From the NCBI RefSeq assembly GCF_014633365.1, contig NC_068346.1, forward strand, positions 31,972,639 to 32,036,638: DNA of 64,000 bases, in the 5' to 3' direction. Source of the DNA: Diospyros lotus (lineage: Eukaryota > Streptophyta > Magnoliopsida > Ericales > Ebenaceae). The position numbers were made by a program, and so were the translations under genes. Shown here piece after piece: positions 54,901 to 61,562 of the stretch (position 1 is the first letter of the stretch; every line of letters begins with the position of its first letter). A model generated the notes under the pieces. It had not been told where the DNA came from and searched no databases. It worked only from the letters and a program-made list of their open reading frames with translations.

Positions 54901-57253
54901 CATGTACAAGTGCACAAACAATGCAGCCATGGGGCAAGTCCGCGGGGTCTTAAAGAATTTCAGTGTTTTGTGATTTAGAATTTTATAAGATCTAGATCTC
55001 CACACCCAAAACAAAGCAATATAGAATACAAAGGCCACCAAGAATTCTCTGAACACCACTGAAGTAAATGATAAAGTAATAGCCCAGGCACACAGAAATT
55101 ATTGAATAAAACCATTCAAAGCATGGCCTATTCCTGGAATCACGTCAAGATGGTCAATATAATTTGCATACTACTAAAATCGTGATTAAATTAATGCACA
55201 TCGAACAGAAGCAAAACACTATTAGCAACCTTCACTAGACACACAAAACATATGGAAACAGAATTATGGATCAAAGAAGGAACCAAATCAAACATCTCAT
55301 TTACTGAAAGCAGGATGCCAGAATGATGGTTATTGACTACATTAGGATGAAATTTAGTACCTAAAGCATATGCATGTCGAAAACCATCAAATCTGATGCC
55401 ATCAAAAGTTTCAGGGAAGTAATCAAAAATCTGAAATTAACAGATATGGTTGTTAGATGATGAAAGGATGAAGATATCCAAAGATTAGATGACAGTGTAG
55501 CAAAATGAAATACTTGGATAATTGCAAATGTGGAGCATTTTTTGTCCGAGCAAGTGATTGCCAATTTGTTGAGCTTGACTATTGTGATAAGGTACTACCA
55601 CATGTATATATTGGGAAGTGCAAACAGGTGAGCAACTGATATTGTCAATTAAGCATAATAGCAAGTACTTACTGGTTTAACTGCCAAAAATTCATTTTCA
55701 ATGTGAAGATTCTTTTTAATCGTTTCTTGGTATACCAAGCTTGTCTTAATCATCTCCAACTCCATTTCACTCCAGAATATCTAAAATGACAAAAACAGCA
55801 ACCATTAAAACATACTGGAATAATGTGTCCTCTAAAAATGCTTCTACATTAGAATATACATGTTCAAGTAGCAAAACAAGACTATTATGGAGACATATAG
55901 AAATGCTTCAATATTATCAACAGAAAAGAAGAAATTTTAGCCCAAAAATATTGTTCTTTACCAAACTAAAAAGAGTAGCATCAGCTGAAATGCAAAGCCA
56001 TATTCTTTTCACCAGCATTGAAGCACCAAAATAGTGGTTGCCAGATTGTTAATATTAGTGTGCACAGATCATAAGTGTTTCACAGCTTTTAGAAAATGCT
56101 TCATCATAAACTGGAGCACATATTACAAATGACAAACATACCATTTCATAAGTTTTAGAAAAATACTTCCAACATATACTAAGACCTTTTAAGGTATAAT
56201 TCTAATGCAGGCTGCTCATTGATTTACTAACAAACATTCCATTTATGCAAGCAACAACAGACAGATAACTTTATATCAACACAAGATGAAGGACTATTTC
56301 AGCAGGAAGTTTGAGAGGTTCTCAACACCAGCACAACAAATGCTAAGTAAAAATTGATCAGACAAACTGTGAAACTCAAAAAACTTAAAGCAACAGAAAC
56401 AAATAAAACATCACTCCCATAATAACACTGTACTTTCATGCATTTTCTGAACAACCCTCTCTATTCAGCTCCCATATTGAGCTTCATTCATCCAAACATG
56501 AGCTAAAAAATCATTATGGAGACATGATATGATGCAGAAAGTCTACTCAGACACTAACATATTTATAGTTCTCTAACCTCAGATCTATTCACCACAACAT
56601 TAAAACTACCCACACTACTTCAAATTTGACTCTTAACATAATCTAATGAAATACTTAAAACTTGTCGATAACAAGAAGTAAAAAATAAAAAACAAATAAA
56701 AAAACTTACTGTGTTGTGAATTTCACCAGGCCGCGGAAGATGGCTTATATAAGGAGCCCATTCAGACTGCTGCACAAAAGAACAAAGGATAACCATCCCA
56801 CTTAGTAAATTTACATATTACTAACTTAATATAAGCATAAGACCATGAAAATAAATAAAAATATGAGAACATATCAGATACAGGAAACTATTAATAGCCC
56901 ATAGATATCTTATCCTTGTAAACCAGACAAGCAACAGCCAAATAGGTACCTGACCCAATTTCTGCTCAGCTAGGATTATTATGGCAAGTTTTGCAACATT
57001 GCCAACTTCATCAGGTAACAAAGAATTAATTTCTGGTAGGAGATTATCTGGTGCTATTTGCTGCAGAAGCATGTAAAATAATATCTCATTAGAAGCGGCA
57101 ATGCTTTGTATAATGAACCCTGGATTGTCTCAAGAATACCGTACCACACTGTAAGGAACCTTTAACATGCAATCCCCAGTTTGTATTGACTTTGAAGCAA
57201 ACAATGACCTACAGTCATGGCATATATCAAATGGCAACACAATCCCAATATCT
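27800..57253 (-). CDS. SET-domain protein, Rubisco LSMT-like (twelve exons, ends missing)
   Basis: Twelve minus-strand exons with matching phases and GT-AG borders encode about 345-357 residues without a stop. The order follows the plant Rubisco-LSMT-like/SETD3-like family. The SET start is RSLFASKSIQTGDCMLKVP, then the inserted helical region with AIIILAEQKLGQ, SEWAPYISHLPRPGEIHNT and IFWSEMELEMI. SET core motifs follow: FADFLNHDG (cofactor-binding Asn-His), GDQ-VVIRYGKFSNG (Tyr) and LLLDFGF. Last is the C-terminal substrate-binding domain, ending EEHSVSIE. The family methylates lysines (Rubisco, aldolase) or histidine; the substrate here is not predictable. The N-terminal part (any plastid transit peptide) and the last roughly 40 residues were not found. 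Introns reach about 11 kb and are filled with mobile elements. Confidence 0.9.
28058..28146 (-). CDS. SET gene exon K
   Basis: EVKSAKGRGRGIPQSLRAF, then ARVLCLTSFE. The Gly/Arg stretch followed by P-Q-S-L-R-A-F-A-R is a family hallmark. Acceptor CATACAG, donor GTTAAA. Confidence 0.92.
28515..28845 (+). repeat. LARD-A 5' LTR
   Basis: Starts TGTCATGACCCTA and ends AATGTGACA. TATA-like CCTATATAAAAG near 28642. CT-rich R/U5 part follows. Confidence 0.9.
28848..28860 (+). promoter_or_regulatory. LARD-A primer-binding site
   Basis: TGGTATCAGAGCA begins two bases after the LTR, a full initiator tRNA-Met type match. Confidence 0.9.
30271..30753 (+). CDS. Unknown ORF inside LARD-A
   Basis: A 160-residue frame with a hydrophilic C-terminal half: FDHMLHEQLQKFAMILIKKY, then HYRFPAEFFDDYRESLNREE. 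I do not recognise the family. It shows no zinc knuckle and no catalytic motif. It could be an eroded Gag, a captured gene fragment or a chance frame; its length is modest for a chance frame in this composition. No start context supports translation. Confidence 0.25.
   Translation: MERASVSWVVACSVRESSTKTCRARIRPWEPQLQQKNVAFPLGLNKNHEKFGQNHGTCEKKIDNQFNQRRKETSNGIHGTCEEFDHMLHEQLQKFAMILIKKYHYRFPAEFFDDYRESLNREEFLKMEQPKEKSRWQETNSLLTSEHVQKEYFNLGRKKK
31001..31462 (+). CDS. Second unknown ORF inside LARD-A
   Basis: A 153-residue frame with ARPRRGQ-like basic and hydrophilic text and a Lys/Arg-rich end just before the 3' LTR. Not recognised. It is in a different frame from 30271-30753 and separated by stops, so the two may be parts of one decayed protein or chance. 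Confidence 0.2.
   Translation: MEWNINLLDKSDIKQVGAGAENGHACDIYPRRGQNWMVHMQLKAFIKDFDQNGGEILKETGVTFSQSSGSAPAHIKETVVGKVGKDSNRQILAIHFDQQSVINFSWVSVKVYMRTTANLLCIQRIFKTSPSKLWKRRKKEDGKLWRFGISWGQ
31484..31779 (+). repeat. LARD-A 3' LTR
   Basis: Starts TGTCATGACCCTAGG and ends AATATGACA. It is about 35 bp shorter than the 5' LTR because of small deletions (near TGTTAGGAGCACATGG and near the end). Confidence 0.9.
31786..32009 (-). repeat. Copia-D 3' LTR, partial
   Basis: It starts TGCTGGAATAAATG at 32009, right after the purine tract. The far end near LARD-A is not defined by a repeat or target duplication. Confidence 0.55.
32204..32714 (-). pseudogene. Copia-D RNase H
   Basis: Read on minus: DIDWVGSSLDRRSTFGYC, SWKSKKQDVVSRSSVKAEYR and LICDNQAALHIASKSCF. 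The usual Y-S-D-A-D-W catalytic motif has become F-D-I-D-W. A frameshift near 32215 removes the H-I-E-V-D end. Confidence 0.85.
32715..33480 (-). pseudogene. Copia-D reverse transcriptase
   Basis: Two open pieces. At 33402-33085: DCLKARLVAKGYTQ, LYQLDIKNAFLRGNLQEEVY and LYGLKQSP. At 33077-32715: VVYVDNIVITGSDQ, KYFLNIEVAQSK and DTPMDPNIKL. The active site reads Y-V-D-N instead of Y-V-D-D, so the second catalytic Asp is lost. A frameshift at about 33080 separates the pieces. Confidence 0.88.
33481..34821 (-). pseudogene. Copia-D GAG-pre-integrase and integrase
   Basis: Minus frames give LLHNRLGHLSLSKLQKM (pre-integrase), CELCQLGK (zinc), IHSDVWGPYHVPSVLGFRYF and VTFIDD (first catalytic Asp). 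Then come FRSDNARKYF (second Asp) and HQSSCPYTPQ followed by a stop. Later pieces include SFSLLRVFISFLVMFLGAL-type shifted text for the end of the domain. Several stops and shifts make it a relic. Confidence 0.8.
34840..35230 (-). pseudogene. Copia-D protease
   Basis: WVLDSGATDHLSCNQRLFS carries the intact D-S-G-A active site (near 35105-35070), followed by FVTLANGSKTYAIGTGQV and VLYVPNNPFNLAFVSKLT. The end is disturbed. Confidence 0.88.
35290..36174 (-). pseudogene. Copia-D gag
   Basis: It begins near MESPAYSVASRSKSASFSF and holds KLVGSTNYMSWAAFVELWFM (Gag start), AYKTWV and MVLGLTDIQSDLAPVWDQIL. It runs to a zinc-knuckle remnant (KCNYYHRWGHL, with the second Cys changed to Tyr). Frames shift near 35640 and 35830. 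The start region and a 60-70 bp piece just before it are duplicated (36130-36260). Confidence 0.8.
36175..36944 (-). repeat. Copia-D leader and 5' LTR region
   Basis: It contains the LTR start TGTTGGAATAAATG (36944, minus) and a long leader with many AGATCTG/CAGATCT words (36180-36730). It also has near-repeats of GGAAGC(C)GCGAGCAAC (36680-36810). The LTR end and primer site are not recognisable. Confidence 0.45.
36955..37055 (+). mobile_element. Au-like SINE fragment
   Basis: GGCCATGGATTAGAGATAG, GGAAAGCTAGAATT and CCTAATGGGATTACGGCTTG resemble the 3' body of plant Au-type SINEs. It resembles the fragment at 47150-47302. The T-G-T repeat tail is short and the 5' part with pol III boxes is missing. 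Confidence 0.4.
37056..39344. other. Intron sequence, nothing recognised
   Basis: AT-rich and purine-rich stretches between Copia-D and SET exon J. Open frames near 37493-38006 show no family features. No LTR pair or inverted repeats were seen. Confidence 0.5.
39345..39478 (-). CDS. SET gene exon J
   Basis: 134 bp starting VQIQVNIPHHDPLWPKKLEL, to SSSQDSFKI. Start of the C-terminal substrate-binding domain. Acceptor CTCTCAG, donor GTTGGT. It sits alone between two large TE blocks, about 11 kb from exon K and 8 kb from exon I. Confidence 0.9.
39955..40938 (+). pseudogene. Gypsy-B RT end, RNase H and integrase zinc domain
   Basis: A 328-residue open piece: YYRRFIRGCRMISKPLTSLL, FALETDACDTGIGAVLIQEG (catalytic Asp of RNase H), IYDKELLVVLMAMEKWRYYL, IKTDHESLKFLSQQ and ENLVADALSRR. 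Then the integrase HHCC domain follows with GGHLGLNVTYHRVKQLFYWP and CSTCQRCK. The frame is broken near 40880 by a small deletion, and the catalytic core follows in another frame. Confidence 0.9.
40892..41932 (+). pseudogene. Gypsy-B integrase core and chromodomain-like tail
   Basis: WEQVIMDFIEGLPKSKG (first Asp), ILVVVDRVTKFNHF, MISNRDKIFTSQFWKTL (the usual S-D-R-D has become S-N-R-D, so the second catalytic Asp is lost) and AYHSKTDG followed by a stop at 41183. Then NQCLETYLRCLYL, PFEALFGYQPP, stops at about 41432 and 41472, a shifted linker, and finally FHVSLLKKAMG and VLVQWTHLHPDNTTWEYL. Not translatable as one protein. Confidence 0.88.
41969..42309 (+). repeat. Gypsy-B 3' LTR
   Basis: Starts TGTCACAGGCC after GGGGGAGGGG (41958-41967) and ends GTTTGACA. 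TATA-like CTCATATAAATAAG near 42115, then a strongly CT-rich stretch. The following bases CACTC belong to Copia-E RT, so Gypsy-B was inserted in that element. Confidence 0.88.
42314..43260 (+). pseudogene. Copia-E reverse transcriptase and RNase H
   Basis: LIVYVDDIIVT keeps the Y-V-D-D active site, followed at once by a TGA (42369-42371). Then come KDLGNLRYFLGMEVARSK, GKLIYLSHTRPDIGF, a stop at about 42727, and YSDADWAGSILDRRSTSGYC (catalytic Asp present). A TAG lies at 42919-42921. RSSAKTEFRAMAQ and VLCDNQSAIAKN follow, then a TAA at about 43126 and PTNSQVANILTKSLP. Copia-C and this element share many motifs in this part. Confidence 0.88.
43303..43628 (+). repeat. Copia-E 3' LTR
   Basis: Begins TGTGGAGAATTGAG. 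Near-identical short blocks (ATAGCATAGATAT) occur twice at about 43480-43530, and a TATA-like GTATATATAGG lies near 43545. No partner LTR is in the window, so the 3' border is estimated. Confidence 0.55.
43629..43985. other. Intron sequence, nothing recognised
   Basis: AT-rich spacer between two copia remnants. No repeat border or coding piece is visible. Confidence 0.4.
43990..44261 (-). repeat. Copia-F 3' LTR, end approximate
   Basis: Starts TGTCGAGAGATAAAA after the purine tract. The end is near 43990 by composition only, as no second LTR is available. Confidence 0.5.
44280..45030 (-). pseudogene. Copia-F RT end and RNase H
   Basis: From 44654: WRSKKQSVVAQSNVEAEFRS, LYYENKSAINVAHNPVQHD and KHVEVDRHFI, the RNase H end with the acidic residue of C-D-N changed to E-N. 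Upstream, in other frames, pieces such as TPIEPNHGLGD, GRLDYLSHTRLDIAYAI and the Y-T-D-A-D-Y motif are seen (44700-45010). Confidence 0.82.
45170..45560 (-). pseudogene. Copia-F gag end and protease
   Basis: The zinc knuckle CTYCKKPRHTIEKC followed by WKLHGK is at about 45530-45475 (complete CCHC). After an acidic linker the protease motif VWIIDSGATNHM lies near 45215-45180. The protease body is short and is followed by text of the RT end, so a large internal deletion is present. Confidence 0.83.
45561..46911 (-). repeat. Unresolved repeat, LTR-like
   Basis: No coding text. Two places read on minus as TGTAATAACCC (starts near 46688 and 46868), a common start of long gypsy LTRs, and a CT-rich segment lies at 46040-46200. 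It may be two overlapping or tandem partial LTRs; borders cannot be fixed from one copy. Confidence 0.35.
46912..46945. repeat. Poly-C/poly-A compound tract 1
   Basis: Seventeen C followed by seventeen A, preceded by ACACAACA. A similar tract is at 47974-48004. Confidence 0.9.
47150..47302 (+). mobile_element. Au-like SINE 3' part
   Basis: GATCATGGATAGAGATGCTTG, GAGCTAGCATCCATGTA and ACTAAGGCTTGGTATATTG followed by TTGTTGTTGTTGTAA match the typical 3' end of plant Au SINEs. The 5' end with A and B boxes is eroded. It lies next to SET exon I inside the intron. Confidence 0.55.
47410..47493 (-). CDS. SET gene exon I (catalytic Tyr and DFGF)
   Basis: 28 codons, VVIRYGKFSNGTLLLDFGF then TLRHNIYDE. 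It contains the I-R-Y-G and L-L-D-F-G-F motifs that close the SET fold. Acceptor TTTCAG, donor GTTAGA. Confidence 0.93.
47974..48004. repeat. Poly-C/poly-A compound tract 2
   Basis: Fourteen C followed by seventeen A, again preceded by ACAACA, as in tract 1 about 1 kb away. Confidence 0.9.
48611..48646 (-). CDS. SET gene micro-exon H
   Basis: Only 12 codons: VIADREYEPGDQ. Acceptor CTTGCAG, donor GTGCCC (non-consensus after GT). Its fit to the family sequence and phase on both sides supports it. Confidence 0.87.
49165..50055. repeat. Array of four diverged copies of a ~270-bp repeat
   Basis: The block CCTCACCCAAAAGTGCTAGC...ACCAAGTTTTA...CAAGACCTCCCTA...GTAGACTACC...GAG/ATTG occurs at about 49171, 49437, 49670 and 49927. 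The first and third units carry a longer second half (CCAAGTCA...TAGTGGTCC...TCTAAT.CCACT). Copies two and four are shorter. A 21-C run (49990-50010) breaks the last copy. No protein is encoded. Tandem growth of a dispersed plant repeat is the simplest reading. Confidence 0.75.
50179..51346. mobile_element. Non-autonomous hAT element (hAT-2)
   Basis: Terminal inverted repeats TAGGGATGGCAAT and TAGGGTTGGCAAT bound a 1168-bp element. It is flanked by perfect 8-bp duplications GTTGGCAT (50171-50178 and 51347-51354), the hAT signature. Subterminal regions are full of short ACCGAACC/GGTTTGGTT words in both directions, the usual transposase-binding sites. The centre is a CT-rich, partly duplicated stretch and an AT-rich stretch; there is no transposase. 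It lies in the intron between SET exons G and H. Confidence 0.93.
50464..50860. repeat. CT-rich duplicated core of hAT-2
   Basis: Two diverged tandem blocks of about 150 bp with words such as CTCTTGCTCTCGCTAGGGCTC. Open frames over it are compositional and not supported as genes. Confidence 0.7.
51541..51835 (+). repeat. Possible LTR fragment
   Basis: A TATA-like GTAGTATATAAACTC near 51700 is followed by a CT-rich end and then by ATTGGTACTAAGAATGG, reminiscent of a diverged primer-binding site. No partner LTR or target duplication was found. Confidence 0.3.
52267..52347 (-). CDS. SET gene exon G (Asn-His motif)
   Basis: 27 codons, IPFADFLNHDGSAEAIVLSD and onward to HSE. The N-H pair of the SET core that contacts S-adenosylmethionine is present. 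Acceptor CATAG, donor GTGTCT. Confidence 0.93.
52522..52562 (-). CDS. SET gene exon F
   Basis: 41 bp, coding VESRAWISTRGVSL with one base from exon E. Acceptor TTTCAG, donor GTATGT. The family usually has G-S-R-A-W here. Confidence 0.9.
52570..55360. other. Large intron between SET exons E and F
   Basis: No coding text. It contains purine-rich GAAAGA stretches (53260-53470) and a paired motif CCGGTCAACC / CCGGTCGAG (54310-54360). A TTTAGTAAGATTTG word is repeated three or more times near 54600-54700, with a CT-rich part at 54780-54880 that looks like the end of an LTR. Borders cannot be set. Confidence 0.4.
55361..55430 (-). CDS. SET gene exon E
   Basis: 23 codons plus one base: IFDYFPETFDGIRFDGF, RHAYAL. 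Acceptor ATTTCAG, donor GTACTA. Leads into the SRAW block in the next exon. Confidence 0.92.
55673..55780 (-). CDS. SET gene exon D
   Basis: 36 codons, phase 0, starting IFWSEMELEMIKTSL and ending NEFLAVKP. Acceptor ATTTTAG, donor GTAAGT. Helical insert of the SET domain. Confidence 0.92.
56710..56769 (-). CDS. SET gene exon C
   Basis: 20 codons, SEWAPYISHLPRPGEIHNT, donor GTAAGT. The acceptor region GTGCAGCAG allows the exon to start three bases later (alternative NAGNAG site), with or without one Gln. Confidence 0.92.
56950..57060 (-). CDS. SET gene exon B
   Basis: 37 codons, phase 0 at both ends, acceptor CTGCAG and donor GTACCT. It codes QIAPDNLLPEINSLL, then a helix ending LAIIILAEQKLGQ. 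Confidence 0.92.
57145..57253 (-). CDS. SET gene exon A (first found)
   Basis: Ends YSV with donor GTACGG. The acceptor is either TTTCAG before 57253 (adding DIGIVLPFDICHDC) or CTGTAG before 57208. The second start fits better, because relatives have a G-R-S-L-F-A-S-K start here and the extra residues are not family-like. Both keep the phase. It codes RSLFASKSIQTGDCMLKVP, the first SET strand pair. Confidence 0.8.
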
Positions 57254-59285
57254 CTGAAAGATAAAAAATAAATAAATAAATAATAATAATAATTTTTACG
57301 TCATGAAATTATGAATGGATACAGCTTGTCAAGAGGGAATTTTAGGGAAAAGGCAAAACATTTTTTTTTCTCATCTGATAAACAACACTTCTAGCATCTT
57401 ATAATGTGAAACATTACCACAAGAGAAAATGAAAAATCCTAATATCGAACATAAAAATATGAAATTAATCATAATGGATAAAATATGAGACTGTCAACCG
57501 TCAGTTATGAATAACTCCAAGCAAGAATGTTACACCCTATGAACCCCAAGCCAAGACTTAAAAATCACAAAGCCTAAAAATCCATTCATCTTATTACAAC
57601 TAATAGATCTCCAAAGTCTACAAAAGAAATAAAACTAGGACAATGATCAATAATATCCTCAAGAACTACATAATTGAAATGAACAAAAAAGAAATTATCC
57701 CTAAAGCGAGTCCACTAACATCCCCTAATCCAAGTCCAACTCTAGGCATGTTGTTGTTGTTCACTCAGAAAAAGTCAGGTGGAGTGGTCAGCTTACAGCT
57801 CATTGAGGATTACTCTGCATAAGTAGATTATATCCAAAATAATGCATTTCATGCAGACATAATAAAAGCTTATTTCATTTATAAATATTCCCAATGCATT
57901 AAGATGTATCAACACTAATAAACTCATCACTTGGTGTAGCAATAACAGTATGGCATTAACCTTTCAATCTATAAAACACAAATAATCAAGGGAGCCATAA
58001 TAATCCATTATCAATCATCAACAATATATATATGAACGACTTTAGCTAAGCACAATTAAATTGCACTTTTACCTGAGCTCCGAAGCGCAATGAAACATGC
58101 TTCAGAAATACACTTGGGTTTTTCCATCAAACAATATGAATGGTTGGATTTGTTTAAATTTTTGCAATAGTGTGGCTGCTTGTATGGAATCCTTAACAAA
58201 AGCTATTATCAGATCTTAGAAAGATCTAAATAAAATCATATCTATGTTTGTTTAAAAAAAAAAAAAAGACTCAATTGTATTTACTAAATAAAAACTATTA
58301 AAGGAAACATATAATTAGGGGTTTCTAATTTATTCCTAATTGTTGTAAGTTAGGGAATGATGATTGATTCTAGATTGCTATAAATTAGGGATTGAAGATT
58401 GATTCTATATTGCTGTAAATCAAGGATTGTTGATTTATTGATTGGAGATTGTTATAAACTAAGGGCTGATTAATTGGAGATTTTTGTAAACTATGGATGT
58501 TTTTTTTTTTTTCTTTATTCTTCTATTCGATCCTTCGTATAAATCATGTTCATGAAATAGAATGGGTTTTTTGCAAAACTTTTACAAGAAACAATAGAAG
58601 ACTCGACAACATAAAAATAAAAAAAATTAAAAAAGAAGTCTTAGCATATTCAAATCCTTTCAACTGAGAGTTCGAACCAATTTGTCTTCCAAGTTCCATC
58701 AGGACCAGCAACTTACCAGATTGTATCCTTTTATATGTCCCCTACATGCTTTTGCTATGGTTGCATGAACTTGTAAACTAGGTATAAAATATAAATGAAA
58801 AATGGTATCTCATCTTGTTTTGTTCAATTTGCAACCCTCGTTCTTATTTAGGTTTTCAATGATTGCTTTTTTAATAGTTTATATTTTTTAGGCTTATAAA
58901 CATTTATACTCTTTATTTTATTTAAATGCTCTTCACTTTACTTAAGCGTGTGCTTCGTTTTGTGCTGTCCACTTAAGCGCCATAGGCCTTCTGCACTTAG
59001 CGCTTTTCAAAACACCACTTGTCACAAGTCTATGTATTTTACAAATTATCACAAAGAAAAATTCTTAATTTCTATTAGTTAAGATATGTTCTTCAATATC
59101 ATGGAACATCTTTTCTCCTTAAGACTTCAATAAAAGATTATTCCAAAATACAAGGAATAATTAATTTGAATTAAGACATAAGAAACTTCTTAATTCTAGA
59201 ATACATCAATGGAAAAAGTGGTTAGAAGTCATTATCTATTGCGCAAACAGAGAGCGAATCACACACACACACACTTTGATATCAC
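57254..59285. other. Non-coding region upstream of exon A
   Basis: No exon for the SET N-terminus was recognised here. A degenerate tandem array lies at 58315-58500 and a (T)13 run near 58500. The rest is AT-rich. Confidence 0.45.
58315..58500. repeat. Degenerate tandem repeat
   Basis: About five copies of a 35-40 bp unit resembling GATTGATTCTAGATTGCTATAAATTAGG, with growing divergence to the right. Confidence 0.65.
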
Positions 59286-59931
59286 TGTAAGCCTTTAAAC
59301 CCAACAACAAAGACACAATCGGAAACATAAAACACAACCAACAAACACAAAAAAACCTGATGGAAAGTAAATAACACAGAGAGATTTACCGTGGTTCACC
59401 CAGAAAGGGCTACGTCCACGTTAAACTCCGGCAAAGGAGAGCTCACTGCACTATCGGAGTAAAAATAGGGTTTACAAGACTCACAACATACAAGCCTCAC
59501 AACCACTCTATTTACAAAGACTAGTTTACTAACAAAATCGCCTCAAAACCATATAAAAGAAAGATCAGAGGCTTACCCTATTGAACTAGAAAGAAGAACA
59601 CGAAGGAGATGAAGAATGTAAAACAACCACAAATGAGAAAACCCTCAGACCCTCGCTTCTTCTCTCTCTCTCAATCTCTCACCACAAATCCCGATGCACA
59701 ATGCATTAAATAAGGATCACACAATGCAGAAGGATAGCTGGGATTGCACCAGATAAAGGTAGCATCGACGGTCCAAACTGCACGCGTGAAGGACAGGGGA
59801 TAATCAACAGACATTTGGCACAATCAAGAGAATGACAGTCGGGCGGTTGCCGAGCTGCCCTCCGTTGCCACGTGGCAGCAGTTGCAACTGACCCTCCTGC
59901 CCGGCTTCCTTAGCAAAACGATGTCGTTACA
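59286..59931 (-). repeat. Isolated LTR with primer-site remnant
   Basis: On minus it starts TGTAACGACATC at 59931 and ends GGCTTACA at 59286, 646 bp with TGTAA/TTACA termini. It contains a TATA-like TTATTTAATGCATT, a CT-rich transcript start and the CGTGGACGTAGCCC-type U5 seen in many plant LTRs. Right after it comes GTGATATCAAAG, a degenerate tRNA-Met primer site, then a (CA)n run. The flanks do not match, so the rest of the element was lost by truncation, not by LTR recombination. Confidence 0.65.
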
Positions 59932-60069
59932 AGCTTCACCATCAACATTATCAATATGATTCATCTCATATTAGATAGTCTAAATTAATAGCACAAAGCC
60001 GGGGAAATGAAATAAATAAATGACATCCAAATCAAAATCAAGATTTAAATAAAGAGGATTCATATGAAA

Positions 60070-60478
60070 AAAGACCAATTAATTCATTACCACAAAAAAA
60101 AATAATTACAAAGTATATACACACTAATGGACATTATGCACTTGTTACACAACCACCCCTACAAGTGGGAGAAATGGAGGTTTGGGCTCTAGAGGGATTT
60201 GGTGTATTTTACAAGAGATGCTTACTTATAAATCTCATCATTTTAGAGTTTGCTAGGAAGTACTTGGTACTATAACTATTGGAGGAACAATACCTAATCC
60301 TAAAGATGCTCCTGAATCTTTTTGATTGCTCATTCAAGAACTACAATCTTTGGTTCTGGACTAAATCATTTCTTTGTATTTGAGTACAACTTCCAGATCA
60401 ATAGGAAGGAAGCTTAAGTACAACCTAATCAGCATACAAAATCAAGGAATTTGACACAAATACCCCTAGGAACATGAC
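60070..60478 (-). repeat. Gypsy-C 3' LTR start, end unresolved
   Basis: TGTCATGTTCCTAGG follows the purine tract. No TGACA end was found in the next 400 bp, so the LTR is either truncated or its end mutated; 60070 is only a bound. Confidence 0.4.
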
Positions 60479-60518
60479 AATACCCCTCCCCTTAAAAACA
60501 TTTCTTGTCCAGAAGAAA

Positions 60519-61562
60519 TTATAATAGCCTGGTTACTAGAGGGAATTGCTTGAATAGCTCAGGGAGGTATTCCCATGTGGTATGATCCAGGTAACAATTA
60601 GTCCATTGCACTAGCACCTGTGTTAATGGCAATGAGTCGAGATAAACGACTCTCTCGTCTAGCACTGCCAAGGGTTTTGTCACCTCTGGGGGGTTGATTT
60701 CGAAGATAGGAAAGTCCGCACTGACTAGATCATGGGGCTCCACTGACTTCTTTAGAAGTGACACATGGAAGACAGGATGGATCCCCACTCCTTCCGGAAG
60801 TTGCAGTCTATAAGCAACCCTTCCCACCTTAGCTAGCACTTGGAATGGCCCAAAGTACTTAGGGCCTAGTTTAGAGGGAGAATGCCCAATGAATACCTGC
60901 TACTAGAATCTCCTCACTTTTAGGTACACCATATCCCCTTCTTCAAAATTCCTTTCACTTCTCTTCAAGTTTGCCATTTGCTTCATCCTATTTTGTGCCA
61001 CCGTTAACTCATTTCTTATCACTTGTAGGGCTTCTTACCTCTGCCTTGAGTGTTGGTCTATGGTTAACTCCACATTGGAGTAATGCATAACTGCTGGTAT
61101 TAACAGAGGTTTGTAGCTAAATAGTGCCTCAAATGGGGATCTTTTGAGGGAGCTATGGTAGTTGGAGTTGTAGCACCACTGGGCAAGTGATAGCCATTGA
61201 TTCCAACTTTTGGGTTTGGAGAAACATACACACCTTAGGTAAGCCTCTAGGCATTGGTTCACTCATTCAGATTGTGAATCTGTTTCAGGGTGATAGGTAG
61301 TGGACATGTGCAACCCCACACCCAATTGTTTGAATAATTCCTTCCAAAAATTGCTTGTGAACACCTTATCCCTATCTGAAGTGATGGACACCGGTAGTTC
61401 ATGCACCTTCACCACTGAATCCAACAATAATCTAGCCACATCAAGGGTTGTAAACGGGTGGGCTAGACTTAGGAAATAACTTAACTTAGTCAGTCTATCC
61501 ACAACCACCAAGATAGTGTTCTTCCCCTCAGACCTTGGGAGCCCCTCCACAAAATCCATGGA
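60519..61562 (-). pseudogene. Gypsy-C integrase core and chromodomain-like tail
   Basis: On minus: [20 protein letters not shown] (first Asp), TSDRDKVFTSNFWKELF (second Asp) and YHPETDSQSE with the third catalytic residue region, followed by a stop. Then NQCLEAYLRCVCF, SPFEALFSYKP, a stop near 61036, a linker with a stop near 60905, VAYRLQLPEGVGIHPVFHVS and VLVQWTNCYLDHTTWEYL. All three acidic residues seem present, but stops interrupt. Confidence 0.88.

Noticed and set aside
58060..58130. Candidate exon upstream of SET exon A on minus with donor CAG|GTAAAA.
   Set aside because: The reading does not match the family N-terminus and has stops in the needed phase.
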